Positions 6,384-9,597 of a stretch of 9,597 nucleotides of DNA are shown one piece after another. Each line of letters begins with the position of its first letter. Positions within the stretch are counted from its first letter, which is position 1. The position numbers and the translations under genes are program-made. This stretch comes from Acidobacteriota bacterium. Its GTDB lineage: Bacteria; Acidobacteriota; Terriglobia; Terriglobales; Acidobacteriaceae. The notes under the pieces are model-generated. The model was not told the DNA's origin. It made no database searches and was given only the letters and a program-made list of their open reading frames with translations. The stretch lies in NCBI GenBank assembly GCA_021805955.1, contig JAJZDO010000630.1:1-9597 (forward strand), in the 5' to 3' direction.

Positions 6384-7379
6384 GTGGAAGAAATCGCCCC
6401 CCAGGGGGCGCACGGTCGGAGTCAGCGACATGTGCCGGTTCTTTTAGAAGAGGCAATGGAATTTTTACGAATCCTGCCGGGCGGCACCTACATGGATGCA
6501 ACGCTCGGCCTGGGCGGGCACAGTACAGCAATTGCCCGCCTGTTGGGTCCGGAGGGCCACCTGATCGCATTCGATCGCGATCCGGAGGCCATCGAGAGCG
6601 CAGCGATACGGTTTGTGGCATTGCGGGCGGAACTGAAGGAACAGATGCCCCGCATCACGATCCACGCGGCCGCTTTCGCGGAAGCGGCGAGCTGGGCGGA
6701 ACCACAAAGCCTCGACGGTATTTTGGCCGACTTTGGGGTCAGCTCGCTACAACTGGACACGGCAGAGAGAGGATTCAGTTTTCAGGCAGACGCACCGTTG
6801 GACATGCGGATGGATCCGCGCAGCGGAGCGACTGCCGAACAAGTGGTAAATCAGGCGAGCGAAGAGGACCTTGCAAATCTGATTTACAAATTCGGAGAAG
6901 AGAGGAGGTCGCGGAGAATCGCCAGAGCAATTGTCAGGGCGCGGCCGGTAACAACGACGGCACAACTCGCCAGAGTGGTTACAAGCAGCGCCCCGGCAAT
7001 AAAAAGCGATCGGATTCATCCAGCGACACGGGTGTTTCAGGCCCTCCGAATTTACGTAAATGGGGAACTCGATCAGATCGCTTCCTTGTTGCAATTGGCG
7101 CCGCAGTTGTTGCGGCCGGGGGGAAGAATGGTGGCGATCAGTTTCCACTCGCTCGAAGACCGCATCGTGAAAGATGCGTTTCGAGAAGGGAAGGCAAGCG
7201 GAATCTGGACGGTGCTGACGCCCAAGCCAGTGACCGCAAGCGAAGAAGAGATTCGCAGCAACCCGCGATCGCGCAGCGCCAAGTTACGGGCGGCGGAGCG
7301 GGCAACTCATCCGGCGAAAAGCAAAAGGCCGGTAAAGGAGCAGGAAAAAATTTTGCGGCGCAGCTGGAGTAGCGGCTAA
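6384..7379 (+). CDS. rsmH: 16S rRNA (cytosine(1402)-N(4))-methyltransferase RsmH (MraW)
   Basis: SAM-dependent methyltransferase that N4-methylates C1402 in the 30S P-site. At 331 aa it is slightly longer than the usual 300-315. Visible motifs are HVPVLLEEA (16-24), the SAM-binding MDATLGLGGHS (37-47), FDRDPEAI (63-70), DGILADFGVSSLQLD (111-125), the GFSF/PLDMRMDP block (130-145), IHPATRVFQALRIYVN (211-226) and SFHSLEDRIVK (253-263). The C-terminal tail is basic (KSKRPVKEQ...). The start is GTG at 6384, two bases after the mraZ stop. No strong ribosome site is present and no other start lies before the conserved HVPVLL, so translation is probably coupled to mraZ. The following dcw gene is not adjacent: about 460 bases separate rsmH from ftsL, unlike the tight packing usual for this operon. 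Confidence 0.96.
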   Translation: MEEIAPQGAHGRSQRHVPVLLEEAMEFLRILPGGTYMDATLGLGGHSTAIARLLGPEGHLIAFDRDPEAIESAAIRFVALRAELKEQMPRITIHAAAFAEAASWAEPQSLDGILADFGVSSLQLDTAERGFSFQADAPLDMRMDPRSGATAEQVVNQASEEDLANLIYKFGEERRSRRIARAIVRARPVTTTAQLARVVTSSAPAIKSDRIHPATRVFQALRIYVNGELDQIASLLQLAPQLLRPGGRMVAISFHSLEDRIVKDAFREGKASGIWTVLTPKPVTASEEEIRSNPRSRSAKLRAAERATHPAKSKRPVKEQEKILRRSWSSG

Positions 7380-7646
7380 GCCGAACAAGTTCGGGCCGGG
7401 TTCGTCCCCACCCCTCTTTCAGGCGAAAGAACAGCATGCAAGTGAACGTCACCCATCCCTCCCAGCTCAACGAGCCTGGCCCGAGAAGTGAGGGAAGCCT
7501 GATGGTGAGGACAAAAGAAGCATCAGTACACCGATGCAAAAGAATTGACGGCCAGTGCAACGGCACGTGGCTAGTGGACGTAACGAGGGGCGCATTGCAG
7601 TGGGCTCCTGCGTTGAACTTCAACCAACCATTCGAGGAGGACCACC
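7380..7646 (+). other. hairpin-rich non-coding segment inside the dcw cluster, possible structured RNA
   Basis: A 267-base gap with an unusual density of complementary arms on the + strand. The arms are CCGAA/TTCGG (7381-7394), TCTTTC/GAAAGA around AGGC (7415-7430), TCACC-ATC pairing with GATGGTGA with a C bulge and enclosing CCAGCTC-aac-GAGC-TGG, GCATC/GATGC (about 7520-7537), GCCAGTGC-aacg-GCAC-TGGC with a G bulge (about 7551-7572), and GTTGA/TCAAC (7612-7624). It ends at the ribosome site of a micro-ORF. I could not match it to RNase P, tmRNA, T-box, cobalamin, SAM, c-di-GMP, fluoride, ZTP or guanidine motifs. One frame (7436-7663) is open, but its translation is unremarkable and has no good ribosome site. 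It may be a leader or small RNA; unproven. Confidence 0.4.
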
Positions 7647-7766
7647 ATGTCGCATATCTATAACTTTTTCGACAATCATGGAGAAGTGTGGGGCGCGGTT
7701 GTTTTTGGTTTATTAACCATTGGAGCTTGCGTCGCCATGGCAGCTGCATTGAACGGAGCCATGTGA
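7647..7766 (+). CDS. 39-aa predicted single-pass membrane micro-protein
   Basis: An unrecognised micro-ORF between rsmH and ftsL. ATG 7647 is preceded by GAGGAGG (7634-7640) with a 6-base spacer, one of the best ribosome sites in the window, and TGA ends it at 7766. The product starts with a polar/aromatic stretch (MSHIYNFFDNHGE) followed by one hydrophobic helix of about 24 residues (VWGAVVFGLL ... VAMAAALNG) and ends at NGAM, with almost no tail. A strong terminator-like hairpin begins 2 bases after the stop. No family is recognised and no function is claimed. Possibilities are a small division- or envelope-associated membrane protein, or a leader peptide tied to the hairpin. The ribosome site plus a clean transmembrane helix make it more likely real than chance, but conservation has not been tested. 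Confidence 0.62.
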   Translation: MSHIYNFFDNHGEVWGAVVFGLLTIGACVAMAAALNGAM

Positions 7767-7768
7767 AC

Positions 7769-7801
7769 GGGTCCGCTTCCGAGGGGAGCGGGCCCACTTT
7801 T
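7769..7801 (+). terminator. 12-bp terminator-like hairpin before ftsL
   Basis: GGGTCCGCTTCC (7769-7780) pairs over its full length (two G-U) with GGGAGCGGGCCC (7784-7795) around a GAG loop, followed by AC and four T (7798-7801). It starts 2 bases after the micro-ORF stop. It has the shape of an intrinsic terminator with a short T-run, so it could end the upstream transcript partly or fully. TCTAAT (7809-7814) just downstream is a 5/6 match to a -10 box but has no -35 partner. Confidence 0.6.
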
Positions 7802-7841
7802 CAACAGTTCTAATCGGAAAACATTCAGTAAAGGAAATGCT

Positions 7842-8360
7842 ATGGCAGCGGCTGGTATTGTAATCGATAGACTTCGGGAGAAGGGCCAGTGGAATGCTGA
7901 AGCAGTGATGGAACACAATCGCTGGCTGTTCGCGGCACAACAGCGTGCCCGTCGCGGGCCCACTCCCGAAGTATTTTTCGACAAGCGCCTGGATAATTCG
8001 CGACTGGTCAAGGCGGAAGATCCCGTGCGCAAGCGTGAGATGCGCAGCTTCGCGGTGGCCGCAGTCTTCTTTTTCGCGTTACTGATGGTGTATAGCTGGC
8101 AGCACTTCAGTTCCATCGAGTATGGCTACCACATTGAAACAGAGAAGGCGCAGTTGCAGCACCTGCAAGAGGAAAATCACCAGCTTGGATTGACAGAAGC
8201 GCAACTGAAACGGTCAGAGCGGATCGATCGGCTGGCACACAAGATCGGCATGCAGTCGCCGCAACCGGGGCAAATCGTTTCTCCTGCCATGATGGATGTG
8301 GATCCGAACTCGCCCGTTCTGGCGTCGGTGACCATTCCAGCGTTGCCGGCGAACCGGTAG
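7842..8360 (+). CDS. ftsL: cell division protein FtsL-like, bitopic coiled-coil
   Basis: A 172-aa bitopic membrane protein. A cytoplasmic N-terminal part of about 68 residues is followed by one transmembrane helix (about 69-86, SFAVAAVFFFALLMVYSW). Next comes a periplasmic coiled coil (about 94-128, rich in Glu, Gln and Leu: EKAQLQHLQEENHQLGLTE). The segment RIDRLAHKIGMQSPQPGQIV (130-146) matches the C-terminal FtsL pattern of an Ile/Leu-spaced helix, then LGM-x-P-x-PGQ. FtsL joins FtsB and FtsQ to recruit and activate FtsW/FtsI at the septum. Position between rsmH and ftsI is the standard ftsL place in dcw clusters, which supports a call that sequence alone leaves weak. The N-terminal extension is longer than in E. 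coli FtsL (about 121 aa in total). ATG 7842 has AAGGAA with a 5-base spacer. Confidence 0.85.
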   Translation: MAAAGIVIDRLREKGQWNAEAVMEHNRWLFAAQQRARRGPTPEVFFDKRLDNSRLVKAEDPVRKREMRSFAVAAVFFFALLMVYSWQHFSSIEYGYHIETEKAQLQHLQEENHQLGLTEAQLKRSERIDRLAHKIGMQSPQPGQIVSPAMMDVDPNSPVLASVTIPALPANR

Positions 8361-8430
8361 ACTATTATTCAAAGGCTACGCGGTGTGAGTGGCCGAAAGG
8401 CCCATCCAACATGCAGGATCGAACCACGGC

Positions 8431-9597
8431 ATGAGCCGAAAACCCAAACAGGCGCTCTCTGCTCCCATTCCCAGGTTGCGATTCGCGGCCTTGATTGCAA
8501 TCCTGCTTGTCTGGGTCGTCATTATTGCAGCGCGGCTGGTCTGGTTGCAGGTCTTCCGCCATTCCGAATATGCCGGGCGCGAATTCCGTCAGCACGAGCG
8601 CACGTTTCAGATTGCTCCGCGGCGCGGGATGCTGTACGACCGCGACTTGCAACCGCTGGCCATGACGGTACTGGTCGATTCCATCTACGCAGTCCCCAGC
8701 GAAATTACGGATAAGGAATCCACCTCCCGCCAACTGGCGCGCATCGTCCACGGAGACCCTACGGACCGATACACATCCGCTAAGGATATCGACGCGCGTT
8801 TCCATCGTTCCCGCGATTTTGCCTGGGTGGCGCGCAAAGTGGACGCCGATGTTGCCGCGCGGGTGCGCGCACTGAACCTGAAGGGCGTCTACTTTCAAAA
8901 AGAATTCAAACGCTACTATCCTGACAACGACCTGGCGGCGCAGGTGCTGGGGTATGTGAGCCTCGACGACAACGGTCTGGGCGGAATCGAGCATCGCTTC
9001 GACCGTCCGTTGCACGGAACCACGGGGCAGATGCTGACGGCGGTAGATGCGCGGCGGCAAAGCTATAGCAGCGTGGAAAGGGACCCGACACCAGGGGAAA
9101 ATATGGTGCTCACGCTGGATGCGAAGATCCAGTTTATGGCGGAGCAGGCTCTGGAACACGCCATGGAGCGGACGAAGGCGCTGAATGGTACGGTGGTCGT
9201 CCAGGACCCGCACACTGGGCAGATTCTGGCGCTGGCGATTCGCCCCACGTTCAACCCAAACAATATTCATGAAATTCGGCCAGCCATGCTCCTGAACCAT
9301 GCCGTGAGCGATGTGTATGAGCCGGGCTCAACCTTCAAGCTGGTCCCTTTCTCGGCAGCGCTGCAGGAAAAAATCGTCACACCGGATTCGGTGATCCCGA
9401 CCTTTGGCGGCCAGATCAATGTTGCCGGGCGGATCGTACACGATGACCGCGACGCCATCATTTATGAGAACCACCACGGAAATGCGTTGTCCGTTCGCCA
9501 GGCATTGGCGGAGTCGAGCCAGGTGGTGGCCATCCAACTGGCGGAACGTTTGGGCAAGGATCGTTTCTATCAGTACATACACGCGTATGGATTTGGA
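8431..9597 (+). CDS. ftsI: FtsI, septal peptidoglycan transpeptidase (class B PBP), 3' end outside window
   Basis: The first 389 codons of a class B penicillin-binding protein; the frame stays open to the window edge. After a short basic cytoplasmic tail comes one membrane anchor (about 17-38, RFAALIAILLVWVVIIAARL), then the dimerisation/pedestal domain with APRRGMLYDRDLQPLA (62-77) and QVLGYVSLDDNGLGGIEHRFD (171-191). The transpeptidase domain begins near 225. The active-site SxxK is S300-T-F-K303 in YEPGSTFKLVPFSAAL. The second motif, normally SxN, reads S362-S363-Q364. The KTG motif would lie beyond the window. FtsI cross-links septal peptidoglycan together with FtsW. Start: ATG 8431 is chosen, though its ribosome site is poor; GTG 8389 in the same frame is a longer alternative. 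A 7-codon frame (8411-8434) ends across the ATG as ATGA. Confidence 0.94.
   Translation, partial: MSRKPKQALSAPIPRLRFAALIAILLVWVVIIAARLVWLQVFRHSEYAGREFRQHERTFQIAPRRGMLYDRDLQPLAMTVLVDSIYAVPSEITDKESTSRQLARIVHGDPTDRYTSAKDIDARFHRSRDFAWVARKVDADVAARVRALNLKGVYFQKEFKRYYPDNDLAAQVLGYVSLDDNGLGGIEHRFDRPLHGTTGQMLTAVDARRQSYSSVERDPTPGENMVLTLDAKIQFMAEQALEHAMERTKALNGTVVVQDPHTGQILALAIRPTFNPNNIHEIRPAMLLNHAVSDVYEPGSTFKLVPFSAALQEKIVTPDSVIPTFGGQINVAGRIVHDDRDAIIYENHHGNALSVRQALAESSQVVAIQLAERLGKDRFYQYIHAYGFG

Noticed and set aside
6350..7372. Open frame of 340 codons on the + strand overlapping nearly all of rsmH
   Set aside because: It is in another frame of a clearly conserved methyltransferase gene; the translation is Gly/Arg/Ser-rich and matches no family. 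It is a shadow of the purine-rich rsmH codons.
7545..7550. TTGACG as the -35 box of a micro-ORF promoter
   Set aside because: No acceptable -10 hexamer lies 16-19 bases downstream, and the sequence falls in the predicted stems.
7551..7572. Hairpin with an AACG loop as a guanidine-II (mini-ykkC) riboswitch
   Set aside because: That motif needs two hairpins with ACGR loops; only one stem is present and its loop register does not fit.
7567..7577. Two further GTGG motifs as a possible second MraZ site
   Set aside because: They are 7 bp apart, not the 10-bp period seen upstream of mraZ, and there are only two.
7436..7663. 75-codon open frame upstream of and overlapping the micro-ORF
   Set aside because: Poor ribosome site, no hydrophobic or domain pattern, and it lies across the inverted repeats. 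The overlapping micro-ORF has far better start signals.
8411..8434. Seven-codon frame overlapping the ftsI ATG
   Set aside because: Very short and without a ribosome site of its own; ATGA overlaps of this size arise often by chance.

Overview
This looks like a chromosomal window from an acidobacterium, probably Terriglobia/Acidobacteriaceae. The reasons are a Gram-negative envelope gene (secreted beta-barrel), moderately high GC, the sequence style of the DXS and MraZ proteins, and the start of a division and cell wall (dcw) cluster in the order mraZ - rsmH - ftsL - ftsI. This assignment comes from memory of protein families, not from a database search. I see no mobile element, CRISPR array, rRNA or tRNA gene.

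Layout. 134-2026 (+) is a complete dxs, the first step of the MEP isoprenoid pathway. Convergent to it, at 2099-3207 (-), is a two-gene unit: a HAD phosphatase followed, with a 4-nt ATGA overlap, by a three-helix SemiSWEET/CBU_0592-like membrane protein. About 490 bases without a convincing gene follow, then a secreted outer-membrane beta-barrel protein (3700-4452, +) and a DUF2127 membrane protein (4499-5017, +). A short SHOCT-domain membrane protein (5225-5452, -) lies convergent to these, with a strong hairpin between the two 3' ends.

The dcw cluster starts after a 488-base divergent gap. Just upstream of mraZ are three GTGG boxes at an exact 10-bp period, the layout of an MraZ autoregulatory operator. 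mraZ (5941-6381) and rsmH (6384-7379) are 2 nt apart. The cluster is then interrupted by about 460 bases. These hold a hairpin-rich segment of unknown function, a 39-codon membrane micro-ORF with a strong Shine-Dalgarno site (7647-7766), and a 12-bp terminator-like hairpin 2 nt after its stop codon. ftsL (7842-8360) and the first 389 codons of ftsI (from 8431, running off the window) follow.

How the genes work together: DXS feeds isoprenoid synthesis, which includes the undecaprenyl carrier used in wall synthesis. MraZ controls the dcw promoter, RsmH methylates 16S rRNA, and FtsL and FtsI belong to the septal peptidoglycan machinery. The most unusual parts are the rsmH-ftsL interruption and the SSQ version of the FtsI SxN motif.
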